From: Sulfuritalea hydrogenivorans sk43H
Lineage (GTDB): Bacteria; Pseudomonadota; Gammaproteobacteria; Burkholderiales; Rhodocyclaceae
Reading direction: 5' to 3'
NCBI GenBank assembly: GCA_945870205.1
Contig: CAMBRI010000001.1
Location: 1-63,027, forward strand
Length of the DNA: 63,027 nt
In this document: in pieces, positions 8,393-17,267 of the stretch
Position numbering within the stretch: the stretch's first letter is position 1
Layout: the number at the start of each line of letters is the position of its first letter
Position numbers and translations under genes: made by a program
The notes under the pieces: generated by a model
The model's input: the letters and a program-made list of their open reading frames with translations, nothing else
Told to the model about the DNA's origin: nothing
The model's database searches: none

Positions 8393-8503
8393 CCCCGATT
8401 TTCGGGGCCCCTCGAGACTTGAAGCTATACGCTAATTCCTGATTGCCGGAGTTGGCGATGTCGTCTCGTTCGTGTTTGCTTGATCCGTACGCGGTCATCC
8501 CGC
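8393..8503 (+). repeat. Copy A of a divergent ~110-nt direct repeat before the integrase gene
   Basis: Begins with the hairpin CCCCGA-TTT-TCGGGG, then shares AGCTATAC and TGCCGGAGT-T-GGCGATGT with copy B at the same spacing. No protein reading explains both copies. Confidence 0.55.
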
Positions 8504-8535
8504 AGTTTTCTGCGCCCGTGCTCGATGACTGCCGG

Positions 8536-8646
8536 CCCCCGGTTTTGCGGGCCCTCCGAAAACGCAGCTATACATTGACTCTTGAACTGCCGGAGTCGGC
8601 GATGTTGCTCGTATTTATTCTGCCTAATCTGCCCACGGTCGCCCCG
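8536..8646 (+). repeat. Copy B of the ~110-nt direct repeat before the integrase gene
   Basis: Starts 143 bases after copy A with a corresponding C-rich/G-rich hairpin (CCCG-GTTTTG-CGGG), followed by AGCTATAC and TGCCGGAGT-C-GGCGATGT. It lies directly upstream of the integrase. Arm-type integrase binding sites or a structured leader are possible. No gene is visible in 8310-8701. Confidence 0.55.
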
Positions 8647-8701
8647 TCGGTTTGCTCCTCCGTGTCCGGTCCATTGCAGGATCCGTCGATGGGAGGCCAA
8701 C

Positions 8702-10033
8702 ATGGCTAAGCCCTATCAGGAAGGCGAGCTCTGGTCCTTCCGCCTGCGCATCAAGCGGCAAGACATCTACCGAACCGGCTTCGCCTCCGAGTCATTGGCC
8801 ACCAAGGCGCTCGATGCCCTGCGGCACTCGCTCGAAGCCGAGGGGAAGCCGGCACACGGCGGTCCGTGGCGGACCACGCTCGCCCAGGCACTCCAGACGT
8901 ATGCGGTGGAACGCTTGCCGATGCTGAAAGGAGCCGAAAAGGATGCCCACCGGATCAATCGTTACCTGCGTGCCGCAGGGCTCGATGTCATTCGCCTTCA
9001 GAGGCCCGACAACCCCGTCGCTGGAGAAGCACGTCAGGGCCCGGTCTATTGGATAGTGAGCCTTGTCCCGGCCCCCGCCAAACGCAAAATTCCTCAGGGG
9101 TTGTCCGGCCATCGGAACGCTCAGGCAACGCGCACGAGAGACTCCGACAAGCAACGCCGCACCTTGGCGCAAACCTCGGTTGCGGAAATCGAGCCTTACC
9201 AGATCCAGACGCTCATCGACGCCATGTGCCACGAGGGATCCCGCGCCGCGACGGTGGGTCTCGAGCGTGCACTGCTTCGGCGGCTTTTCAATTACGCCCG
9301 CCGGTCCTGGAATTGGCCGCAGCCGACTCGCAATCCTGCGACCCATCTGACCTTGCCGAAGATCGATAACGCGCGAGACAAGATCCTCACCAACGGCGAG
9401 TGGAAGAAAATCTGCGTGGCGCTCAAAGACTGCCTGAACCCGTGGGTAGCCCCGGCGTTGTCGCTGTTGCTGCAGACCGCGATGCGAAGTTCGGAAGCGC
9501 TGTTGCGAGCAACCTGGGCCGATTTTGATGTCGACAGGTGCATCCTGCATCTGCGGGACGCAAAAGCCGGTGCGCGCAATGTACCGCTCAACCCCGCCGG
9601 AATGGAAGTGATACAGCAACTTGCCCAGCGCGCAGGCTCGATGGATCCCGCAGCGCAAATCCTTCCAACAACGTATGAGGCCCTCAAGGCGGCGTGGAAC
9701 AGAGCCTGCGCCCGTGCCGGCGTGGAAGGCGTTCTCCTGCACGATCTGCGGCATACCTCCGCGACCCGCTTCTCGCTGGAGTTGAACGGCAACATGCCCG
9801 TCCTGAAAGTGATTACCGGGCACAAGACTGACTCGCAACTGCTCCGGTACATCAACATCAGCGCGGACGATGTCGTGCGGCTATTGCATGGACGTCCGCT
9901 GAGCGAGGACAGCGCGCCGGCGGGCTATGTGGTACCGGCAACGCCGCCGGACACCTTGCCCCCCGCGATCGCCACCGACCCAAGAGAACCACTACCCGCG
10001 AACGTCCTTCGCTTCGAGCGGAGGTTGGCATGA
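8702..10033 (+). CDS. Tyrosine recombinase / integrase
   Basis: A 443-residue site-specific integrase. The C-terminal catalytic domain shows the expected residues: R in TAMRSSEAL (about 260), HDLRHTSATRF (HxxR, about 346), H in ITGHKTDSQ (about 372) and the nucleophile Y in LRYINIS (about 383). The N-terminal part resembles the AP2-like and SAM-like arm-binding regions of tRNA-targeting integrases. The frame is open from 8582, but GGGAGG five bases before the ATG at 8702 and the sequence MAKPYQEGELWSF fix the start. Its position just after tRNA-Phe indicates that it inserts an element into that tRNA gene. No second, direct copy of the tRNA end was found in the window, so the far boundary is outside or lost. 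Confidence 0.93.
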   Translation: MAKPYQEGELWSFRLRIKRQDIYRTGFASESLATKALDALRHSLEAEGKPAHGGPWRTTLAQALQTYAVERLPMLKGAEKDAHRINRYLRAAGLDVIRLQRPDNPVAGEARQGPVYWIVSLVPAPAKRKIPQGLSGHRNAQATRTRDSDKQRRTLAQTSVAEIEPYQIQTLIDAMCHEGSRAATVGLERALLRRLFNYARRSWNWPQPTRNPATHLTLPKIDNARDKILTNGEWKKICVALKDCLNPWVAPALSLLLQTAMRSSEALLRATWADFDVDRCILHLRDAKAGARNVPLNPAGMEVIQQLAQRAGSMDPAAQILPTTYEALKAAWNRACARAGVEGVLLHDLRHTSATRFSLELNGNMPVLKVITGHKTDSQLLRYINISADDVVRLLHGRPLSEDSAPAGYVVPATPPDTLPPAIATDPREPLPANVLRFERRLA

Positions 10034-10179
10034 AGCTCCGCGGGCGGCAGCCTCAACGGGCGCAAGGCCCCTGAACCCCGGAGGGATCAGGATCCCTCAA
10101 CAAGCAACTCGACAGGTCATAACCGCACTCGGCAAAGAGGCTGGTGCAACGATTTGAACGCGCAAATGAGGAGACATCC

Positions 10180-10395
10180 GTGGCGCTGATCAACGAGGTA
10201 GACGATTTGGTGAAAGCACTGGCTGACATCGCAACCCGATTGACCTATTCCGGAGATTGCACATCATGCAAACCAACCGTTCCAACAAGAAAAACCCCAG
10301 CACTAGCCGCCCCCACGTCCATGGGGAAAAATATCCAGAGTTCATTTCCGTCGAAGCAACTGACAAGGCGAACTTTGCAAAATTCGGACACCTGA
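10180..10395 (+). CDS. Possible small ORF overlapping the serine recombinase start
   Basis: An open frame of 71 codons from GTG 10180, with AGGAG eight bases upstream, reads ALINEVDDLVKALADIATRL, a plausible amphipathic helix. It overlaps the first 130 bases of the recombinase gene in another frame. It could be a short leader peptide coupled to recombinase translation, or chance. No similarity is recognised. Confidence 0.3.
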   Translation: MALINEVDDLVKALADIATRLTYSGDCTSCKPTVPTRKTPALAAPTSMGKNIQSSFPSKQLTRRTLQNSDT

Positions 10396-12074
10396 GAGTC
10401 GCTGTCTATGCGCGCTATTCTACTGATGGACAAAAAGCTACATCGATCGATGACCAAATCCGAATGTGTCGCGAAACAGCGGCGCGTATGGGAATGACAG
10501 TCGATGATGCACTGATCTTTTTTGACGAAGCGATCAGTGGCAAGAAGCAGGCGACCGGCAAGCGCGAGAAGTACCATTTGATGCGCGAGGCCGTGCGAAA
10601 AGGTCAGGTGGATGTTCTATTGTGCGATCAGCAGTGTCGCTTGGCTCGACATGCGACCGAGGCACTGGGGTTCTTTGATGACATTAAGCTCCACCATGTC
10701 CAACTGCTGTGCGCTGATGGCTTCGATTCAGAGACATCCATGTCACAACTCTTGTTCGGCATGAAGGCAGTCTTTGCTGAATTTTTCCTGGAAGAAACAT
10801 GCCACCGCGTGCGCCGCGGAATGCAAGGCGAGTTCTTGCGCGGGGCTATGGTCACGAGCATACCCTATGGATATCAGGTCGATGTCTTGCTCAGCGCTGA
10901 ACTGAAGCAATGCCGATGGACAACTGACATCGACAAGGCGGCAGTGGTTAAGGAAATTTTTCACTGCCGCAAGAGCGGGATGAGTTTCAACCAGATTGCT
11001 GCAGTCCTGAATGGGCGCCAAGTCCCGACTCCGAAGCAAAAGGCGGGAGAGCCTTTGCTTCACTGGCGCGGATCGGGTATTTGGCCGCTTCTTCAGTGCG
11101 CAGTCTATAAGGGCGTATATCAGGTAGATTTCAAGAGTGAGGATCGGGACGTACATCTTCCGGAGCCACGTCTGATGCCGGAGCTCATTCTTGTCAGCGC
11201 GGCAGACTGGGACGCCTGCAATGCCCTTGGCAAAGGAAACGTGTCCTCGACTGGCGCATTGTCCGGGCAGTCCAAGACCCGTCGAATGCGCGGAGGCGGA
11301 AAGCACCCATTCTCCGGGCTGTTTCGCTGCGGCGTGTGCGACGGATTTCTAATTCACCACTCCGGGAAAATGGATGCGGGGTCCTTCCATTGCGTCGCAT
11401 GCGAACACGCTAACGCAGCGGGCGTGAATGGCCGGCAGGCGCACTATGTTTCGACCAAGGGACTGAAGGTCATGTTGCAGTCGCTTCTTGGAATGGTTAT
11501 GGCGGGCGAAGGTATCACCCGTTACAGGGAATGTTTGCGGGAGCGACTTGAAGGTGGGCGGGAGTCAGAGCTGATTGCGGCACGTAGTGCAATGACCAAA
11601 GCAGTGGGTGTGCGGCATCGCCTGCAGCGGCTCTTGCTTGAGATCGGCGGCGATGACCGCTCGCTCGAAAATGACTTCAAGATCGCGCGTGAAGACGCGC
11701 TGCACCTCGCAAACAACGTTCGCAAGCTGGAACAGGGGCTGCAAGAGCTGAACCAAGACATGATTCGGAAGCAACTCGACATCAACCTGCCGCTCGTGAT
11801 CGATGCCTTCCTGTCTGAAACCGAGAGCCCCGAGCGCACGCGCGCGCTGTTAAGCCGGATCTTTCCGCGAATCATTCTGGTTGGAAAAACCGATCGTTAC
11901 ACGGCCATATTCGAAGTTCATGTGAAGCCGGGTGCGATTCTAGCGGAAGCCTCGAATACGGTAGAACTGGGTAATAGTGTTGAAATCCTGTGGGTTCGGT
12001 TACAGGCATCAGGGTCAAAGTTCGCAGTGTGGACCGTGGAGTCAATCGACGCCCCGAGCCTAGAGGTGCTGTAA
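10266..12074 (+). CDS. Large serine recombinase (resolvase/invertase superfamily)
   Basis: A 602-residue large serine recombinase. The N-terminal resolvase domain opens with RVAVYARYSTDGQ, where the serine at about residue 52 is the expected nucleophile, and continues with the typical DQIRMCRETA and EAISGKK segments. A recombinase domain follows, then a zinc ribbon with two CxxC pairs (CGVCDG about 355, CVACEH about 375) and a coiled-coil region near 400-490. These enzymes catalyse integration and excision without a tRNA site. ATG 10266 is chosen because GGAG lies ten bases upstream; the frame could also start at TTG 10257. It sits directly after a tyrosine integrase, so two unrelated recombinases are adjacent, suggesting nested or composite elements. 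Confidence 0.92.
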   Translation: MQTNRSNKKNPSTSRPHVHGEKYPEFISVEATDKANFAKFGHLRVAVYARYSTDGQKATSIDDQIRMCRETAARMGMTVDDALIFFDEAISGKKQATGKREKYHLMREAVRKGQVDVLLCDQQCRLARHATEALGFFDDIKLHHVQLLCADGFDSETSMSQLLFGMKAVFAEFFLEETCHRVRRGMQGEFLRGAMVTSIPYGYQVDVLLSAELKQCRWTTDIDKAAVVKEIFHCRKSGMSFNQIAAVLNGRQVPTPKQKAGEPLLHWRGSGIWPLLQCAVYKGVYQVDFKSEDRDVHLPEPRLMPELILVSAADWDACNALGKGNVSSTGALSGQSKTRRMRGGGKHPFSGLFRCGVCDGFLIHHSGKMDAGSFHCVACEHANAAGVNGRQAHYVSTKGLKVMLQSLLGMVMAGEGITRYRECLRERLEGGRESELIAARSAMTKAVGVRHRLQRLLLEIGGDDRSLENDFKIAREDALHLANNVRKLEQGLQELNQDMIRKQLDINLPLVIDAFLSETESPERTRALLSRIFPRIILVGKTDRYTAIFEVHVKPGAILAEASNTVELGNSVEILWVRLQASGSKFAVWTVESIDAPSLEVL

Positions 12075-12120
12075 CTCATTGGCTATGTGCAATAACTTCA
12101 TTTCTGAGGGCGTTCGACTG

Positions 12121-12174
12121 TTCAACCCTAATTTGTCTGATCCGGATCGCCGGACGAGATAAATTGGGGTTGAA
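12121..12174. repeat. 14-bp inverted repeat downstream of the serine recombinase
   Basis: TTCAACCCTAATTT (12121-12134) pairs with AAATTGGGGTTGAA (12161-12174) with one wobble, enclosing CCGGATCGCCGG. It lies 47 bases after the recombinase stop. A terminator, or the recombinase's own crossover site, is possible. The remainder of the 350-base gap 12075-12423 shows no gene. Confidence 0.5.
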
Positions 12175-12387
12175 GTCTTCGGCCCCATGAGAGGGGATTG
12201 ATGACTGCGGCAATCTGCGCGAATGCCGACAGGGTGGCGTTAGCAGGGGTTCTTGTTTGGGTATATACGGAATCCGGCCCTGAATATTGACACTCTGGTG
12301 GTTCAATGAAATGCGGACGCGGACGATTGCTACACGGAGAAAATCAAATTGAGAAAGGCAAAAGTCAAAGTAGTGAGGTCGTAGCAA

Positions 12388-12414
12388 GGTCGGGCCCACA
12401 CTCGTGGCCCGACC
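12388..12414 (-). terminator. 9-bp GC-rich hairpin after the 164-aa gene
   Basis: GGTCGGGCC and GGCCCGACC enclose a 9-base loop directly downstream (leftward) of the gene ending at 12424. It is followed by only a weak T-rich stretch, so termination is probable but not textbook. Confidence 0.45.
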
Positions 12415-12423
12415 TCACGTGAC

Positions 12424-12918
12424 TCACCTGCGGCGCAGAATATATCTGAGATATTCCACGGCGATGTGCGCCGCTTTGTAGCTCTGACTGCTTTGAGAAC
12501 CCAAGGTGAATCGAGCGACGGAGTTAAAGTGTTTCAGATATGCTTCGAAGAAATCCAACGCCAACCGCCTAGAACGCTTGTCATAAGTAGGTAGGTCGGC
12601 AACCTTGTTGGCAACGCGACGCACGCAGCCGAGGTGAATTAGTGTCAATCCAAATTCCAGAAGAACTCGAATGGAATCGTCCAGAGTCTTAGACTGATGC
12701 CACACAATTGATACCGTATCCCAGTGCTTTTGGTTGTGTTCGCGAGCTCGCCAAAGGCTGTCAGCGCTTTCTCCGGCATAGTTGCGTCGTTTCCATTGGA
12801 GAACGTAGGCCGCCGGCAGCACAGGACAGTCGATCCTTTTCTGACGCTTCAATTGGGACCTGTTAAAGACGCTCCAATACCAATTCCCCATCGGAATTTC
12901 CACAATAGGCTCAAGCAT
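12424..12918 (-). CDS. Hypothetical protein (164 aa)
   Basis: An unrecognised basic protein. The frame is open further upstream to 13059, but GAGGAG six bases before the ATG at 12918 (protein MLEPIVEIPMGNWYWSVF) marks the real start. The C-terminal half is rich in Arg, His and hydrophobic residues (KRSRRLALDFFEAYLKHF) and is predicted to be helical, without membrane segments. It stands alone between the recombinases and the phosphatase fusion and may be an element passenger gene. Confidence 0.5.
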   Translation of the reverse strand: MLEPIVEIPMGNWYWSVFNRSQLKRQKRIDCPVLPAAYVLQWKRRNYAGESADSLWRAREHNQKHWDTVSIVWHQSKTLDDSIRVLLEFGLTLIHLGCVRRVANKVADLPTYDKRSRRLALDFFEAYLKHFNSVARFTLGSQSSQSYKAAHIAVEYLRYILRRR

Positions 12919-13059
12919 CGCTATCTCCTCAATGAGTACAAGTATGAATATGCCAAGCGTTTCTTCATAGCCTGTCGGTTGCCTGGCTATCAACCGCCCC
13001 ATACTAGTAGCACCTTGACATAACCATGGCAAGTTTTCATATAGCGTACAAGGCGGCAA

Positions 13060-13937
13060 AGGTAAAGTGGAGAGCGAATAGTGCCTCTATTCAACGCTTT
13101 GACGGATGGCGACCAAGCGTGTCGGCATCAGGTAAGTGATCCAGAGGGCAAGCAGCAACGCGAGTAGGTGAAGATAAATCGATTGCCTGCGCTATGAGCG
13201 TCCCTGGATCGAGTTCGCAAAGCAATGGCTCACTCAAGAATAGGCCGCGAGATTCATTGTTGTGTGCCCGCGCAGAGTTTCCGGACCCAGCCGAGAGGCA
13301 AGCGCCGCCGCCTTTAGACCTGTCGAGAAGTTCGACGAAGCGACCAGCATCCATGCGCGCCAGGCAGACAAATATGCGGAAAATCTTTGCTTGCACGGCG
13401 AAGCGGAGTGCCGCGGCCACCGTTAATTATGGAATGTATGAAACACGGGCGCACTTGGTGAGCCTATCGCCCGCGATAATGGAGCATATTGAGACAGAGC
13501 ATTCGCAACGACTTGAAGTGACGGCTCGGGACTGAAAACAAATCCAACATTCGACGAGCGCAGAGGGAATGCATCGCCATGGATTGCTGGTTGAGACTTT
13601 CACCGAGTCGCGCAGGTTTGATTGATCCGAGTGGCAACCTGTTGAAGCAGAGATGACGGTAATACCTCGGGGCAATTTCAGAAGTAGCAACTGCTTTCGA
13701 TGCAGGACCCTAGTGGCAGCGACAAGACGTGCTGGGCAGGGTTCGATACATTCGTCATTTTGGTCGAACCGATGGCGAGCGAACTCAAAGGCAGCACGGT
13801 GCCGCCAGTCCACCTGAATAAAGAGAGGTAGCAAATAAACAATGGCACCAAATGCAGGCAGCGTGTCGCCGACCGCTATGACGGCAAGACGGTTCTCGAT
13901 CCGGCATGCTCCTGCTGGACCGGCGCGTAACGGAACC
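13060..13937. other. Long stretch without an intact gene; decayed coding traces
   Basis: Several short open frames exist on both strands but none has a good ribosome site or recognisable family. At about 13864-13932 one frame reads ADRYDGKTVLDPACS before a stop, which resembles the SAM-binding motif of DNA amino-methyltransferases (DPxxGxG) with the key residues altered. This suggests a decayed methylase fragment. I see no RNA gene or clear repeat. Confidence 0.4.
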
Positions 13938-15584
13938 ATGCTGACCAAGAACAGCCGGAATTCACCGCTGCAAATCGCCGAGGTTCTCCTGGGTGCGGGA
14001 GAAGGGCGCCTCGGATTGACTCTCTGTCCAGGGAAAAAGGATGCTTCACGCAATTGGGACCGCGACCTGAAGGAGGACATGCGGGCCATCCGGGCGTGGG
14101 GCGCGTCGATTGTCGTGACGCTGATCGAGGACCACGAGTTTCAGCTCCTCGCTGTCGAGAACATGGAGCGGGAGGTACGCGCACTAGGAATGGAATGGTG
14201 GCATCTGCCGATTCGTGACGTGGATGTTCCGGACCAGCGGTTCGAAGATGCGTGGGTGCAGATTGGCGCCAAGTTGCACGACAAGCTGGATGCAGGGGCT
14301 CGCATCCTGATTCATTGCCGTGGAGGCTTGGGCCGGACGGGTCTGGTCACCGGCCGGATACTGGTCGAACGCGGATGCGATCCGGGTACCGCCGTGCGCA
14401 GGGTGCGTGCAGTGCGACCGTACGCCATCGAAACGGCCGCGCAGGAACGTTATGTTCGTACATCGAAGGCCAGGGCGGTCATGGAAGCTGATAATCCGGC
14501 GCCGGACTTGCGCTCACGTATTCGCGGCTGCCTGCTGGGCGGCGCCATCGGCGACGCATTGGGTGCGTCGGTTGAGTTCATGCGCCTGGCAGAGATCAAA
14601 GCGCGCTTCGGCCCGCAAGGGATCACTGAGTTCGCGCCAGCATATGGGCGGCTCGGGGCGATCACCGACGACACGCAAATGACCTTGTTCACCGCCGAAG
14701 GCTTGCTGCGCGCCTATGTACGAAGCGAGCTGAAGGGCATCTGCTCGGTACCCTCAGTGATCTGCCATGCCTACCTGCGCTGGCTGCTGACGCAGGGCAT
14801 CACGCCGAGCTTCAAGAATCTGGACATCGGCAAGGACGGGTGGCTCTGGAACGAGAAAATCTTGCACAGCCGCCGTGCTCCCGGCAATACCTGCATCTCG
14901 TCATTGAAAAGCATGACCGGTTTCACCGATGAACGGGCGAAGAACGACAGCAAGGGCGCGGGCGCCATCATGCGGGTCGCGCCGGTGGCCTGTGTTGCCG
15001 GTAGTGGTGACGAAAAGGCTGCCGGAGAAGTCTTCAAGCTCAGCAGGGAAGTCTCGTGGATCACCCATGGCCATCCCAGCGGCTATCTTTCGGCGGCCGC
15101 TTTTGCGGTCATCGTCCATGCGCTGCTATGGGAGCATTCCATGGAGACAGGCATCCAGCGTGCAAGGGTGTTACTCGCCAATGAAGACGATAGTGCCGAG
15201 ACCCTTGCGGCCATCGAAGTAGCTCTGGCATGCGTCGAGAAACGTATGGAGCCGGAATCGGCGATCCAGATGATCGGTGAAGCCTGGGTCGGCGAAGAAG
15301 CCCTGGGGGTCGCCATTTACTGCGCCCTGATGGCGGATGACTTTGCGTCGGGCGTGCGGGTGTCTGTGAATCACGACGGCGACTCGGACACGACCGGCTT
15401 GTTGGTCGGGCAACTGCTGGGGGCAATCTACGGCGAGGGAGCCATCCCGGCGCATTGGCTTCGTGATCTGGAAGCGCAGAAGGCCATTCGCCAAGTGTCG
15501 GATGATCTATGCGACTATTCCAAATGGAATCTTGAGGATCCGGCGCAGGCAGCCAGCGTATCTGAGCGTTACCCGGGATGGTAG
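13938..15584 (+). CDS. Dual-specificity phosphatase fused to ADP-ribosylglycohydrolase
   Basis: A 548-residue two-domain protein. Residues about 1-180 form a protein-tyrosine/dual-specificity phosphatase fold with the P-loop HCRGGLGRTG (Cx5R, about 125-134). Residues about 190-540 form a DraG-type ADP-ribosylglycohydrolase: GAIGDALGASVEF (about 200), the metal motif TDDTQM (about 242) and NHDGDSDTTG (about 476), all with the expected acidic residues. The family removes ADP-ribose from proteins or nucleic acids with Mg2+. The phosphatase half may act on phospho-ADP-ribose or phosphate ends. The frame is open from 13842, but the first 32 codons are not family-like, so ATG 13938 is preferred. 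This and the macro-domain gene at 50714 point to ADP-ribose chemistry in this region. Confidence 0.85.
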   Translation: MLTKNSRNSPLQIAEVLLGAGEGRLGLTLCPGKKDASRNWDRDLKEDMRAIRAWGASIVVTLIEDHEFQLLAVENMEREVRALGMEWWHLPIRDVDVPDQRFEDAWVQIGAKLHDKLDAGARILIHCRGGLGRTGLVTGRILVERGCDPGTAVRRVRAVRPYAIETAAQERYVRTSKARAVMEADNPAPDLRSRIRGCLLGGAIGDALGASVEFMRLAEIKARFGPQGITEFAPAYGRLGAITDDTQMTLFTAEGLLRAYVRSELKGICSVPSVICHAYLRWLLTQGITPSFKNLDIGKDGWLWNEKILHSRRAPGNTCISSLKSMTGFTDERAKNDSKGAGAIMRVAPVACVAGSGDEKAAGEVFKLSREVSWITHGHPSGYLSAAAFAVIVHALLWEHSMETGIQRARVLLANEDDSAETLAAIEVALACVEKRMEPESAIQMIGEAWVGEEALGVAIYCALMADDFASGVRVSVNHDGDSDTTGLLVGQLLGAIYGEGAIPAHWLRDLEAQKAIRQVSDDLCDYSKWNLEDPAQAASVSERYPGW

Positions 15585-15618
15585 AAGCCTTGAGGGGAAC
15601 CGCACAAGCTAAGAACAA

Positions 15619-15963
15619 TTGCCTGAGCTGGAGGGAGTTGATGGAAAACAAGATGCCGTCGCTCCCGATTCGGCAAACAAAGGGTTTGAGCTAAGCGGCA
15701 TGCGCTCGACTCGTGCAACCGCGGCCCTGGCCCGGCTGAATTCGCGCAGCGAAGGCCACCACTACACGATGGCGTTCACCGGTTCGGGCCTGTTTGTCTT
15801 GCGTGAAAGGATCGACGGGGCTGACAAGCCGCTTTCTGAAAACCTTTCTCTGGATGACTTTGTGCGTCTGGTGGACTCGATGGGGCCAAAGAAGATCCAG
15901 CGCATCACCAAGAGCGAAGCCGCCTTCATGAAGCAGCTGACCAAAAAGGACAGTGCGTCATGA
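15619..15963 (+). CDS. Small hypothetical protein (up to 114 aa)
   Basis: The frame starts at TTG 15619; an internal ATG at 15700 (MRSTRATAALARLNSRSEG) is a second candidate start and would leave 87 residues. The centre (HHYTMAFTGSGLFVLRERIDG) looks like a short beta-hairpin sheet protein and the C-terminus is basic. No family is recognised. It follows the phosphatase fusion by 34 bases on the same strand and may share its transcript. A separate 17-codon frame with a good GGAGGG site (from 15641) overlaps its start. Confidence 0.5.
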   Translation: MPELEGVDGKQDAVAPDSANKGFELSGMRSTRATAALARLNSRSEGHHYTMAFTGSGLFVLRERIDGADKPLSENLSLDDFVRLVDSMGPKKIQRITKSEAAFMKQLTKKDSAS

Positions 15964-16109
15964 GCTTTCCGTAGGCTCTCACGTTGGACGAACCGAAGTC
16001 GCGTCGTCACGGCCAACTGACGCCGCCACTGCAATCATGCCAATCGGAAGGTCATCTCCGCTTGGCCCCCTGACCACCTGCTACCAATCACAGAGACTCC
16101 TCATACTCC

Positions 16110-17267
16110 ATGCGATTCATCCATACCGCCGACTGGCACCTTGGCCGCGTCTACCACTCCCTCTCGCTGCTCGACGATCAGGCACACATGCTCGATCAGT
16201 TCGTCGCTCTGGTCAGCGATGTCCGGCCCGACGCGGTACTAATCGCCGGTGACGTCTATGACCGGTCGGTTCCGCCCGCTGATGCGGTTCGCCTGCTTGA
16301 CGATACACTGACCCGCATTGTCGTCGGCGCCGGCGTTCCCGTTGTGCTGGTCGCCGGAAACCACGACGGTCCCGATCGGCTCGGCTTTGGTTCGCGCCTC
16401 CTGTCAAGCGCGGGCCTCACGGTGCGCGGCGTACCCACGGGTGTGTCCCTGCCCGTCATCTTCAAGGACGCCGATGGCGAAGTCGCGGTCTATCCCCTAC
16501 CCTACGCTGATCCTGCCCAGAGTCGTCAGGCATTCGAGGATGAGTCCTTGCAGGATCACCACATGGCGCTGGCGCTGCAGATGAATCGCCTGCGCGCCGC
16601 CCATGATCCCGCGCGGCGTTCGGTGGTGGTGGCGCATGCGTTCGTGCAGGGTGGTTCCGTGACCGAGTCGGAGCGCCCGCTTTCGGTGGGCGGCACCGGC
16701 AGCGTGGGCAACGACGTCTTCGCGGGCATCGATTACGTGGCCCTCGGGCACCTGCATCGCCCGCAAGTCATTGGCGCCGATGATCGCATTCACTACGCCG
16801 GATCGCTGCTCAAGTATTCGTTTGCCGAGGCGGACCACAGCAAGAGTGTTTCGGTCGTGGAACTCAACGGCCGCGGCGACGTTACCATCGAACGCATCAA
16901 TCTCGCCCCGCGCCATGACCTTCGAATCCTGGAAGGAACGCTGCAGTCGCTGATCGAGGCCGCCGCGCAGGATACCCATCGTGAAGACTACGTTCTGGCA
17001 CGTCTTACCGACAGCGGCGCCTTGCTCGACGCGATGACCAAATTGCGGACGGCCTACCCGAATGCCTTGTCGATCGAGCGACCACAGTTCGCGGGGAAGC
17101 TGGCGGGATTGGAAGGCGGCCGCGATCACCGGCGTGTCGGCATGCAGGAACTGTTCTCCGGCTTTTACGAAGAGATGACCGGCACACCCCTGGCCCCGGA
17201 CGCCGTGACGCTTTTGCAAGGCGAACTCGAACGGCAGGCCCAGCTGGCGCGGGAGGTGCCGGCATGA
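16110..17267 (+). CDS. sbcD: Nuclease SbcCD subunit D (Mre11-type)
   Basis: A 385-residue calcineurin-like phosphoesterase. The five metal-binding motifs are in order: DWHLGR (8-13), GDVYDRS (about 48), GNHDGPDR (about 85), a His in VVVAHAFVQ, and GHLHRP (about 212). SbcD is the Mn-dependent nuclease of the SbcCD complex, which cuts hairpins and protein-blocked DNA ends and limits palindromic phage or plasmid DNA. Its stop overlaps the sbcC start (ATGA), so the subunits are coupled. Length and order are standard for the family. Confidence 0.96.
   Translation: MRFIHTADWHLGRVYHSLSLLDDQAHMLDQFVALVSDVRPDAVLIAGDVYDRSVPPADAVRLLDDTLTRIVVGAGVPVVLVAGNHDGPDRLGFGSRLLSSAGLTVRGVPTGVSLPVIFKDADGEVAVYPLPYADPAQSRQAFEDESLQDHHMALALQMNRLRAAHDPARRSVVVAHAFVQGGSVTESERPLSVGGTGSVGNDVFAGIDYVALGHLHRPQVIGADDRIHYAGSLLKYSFAEADHSKSVSVVELNGRGDVTIERINLAPRHDLRILEGTLQSLIEAAAQDTHREDYVLARLTDSGALLDAMTKLRTAYPNALSIERPQFAGKLAGLEGGRDHRRVGMQELFSGFYEEMTGTPLAPDAVTLLQGELERQAQLAREVPA

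Noticed and set aside
8792-9838. A 348-codon open frame antisense to the integrase
   Set aside because: The sense strand carries all tyrosine recombinase catalytic motifs; the antisense frame has no recognisable domain.
13427-14089. A 220-codon minus-strand open frame before the phosphatase fusion
   Set aside because: It overlaps the phosphatase coding region and has no family likeness or ribosome site.
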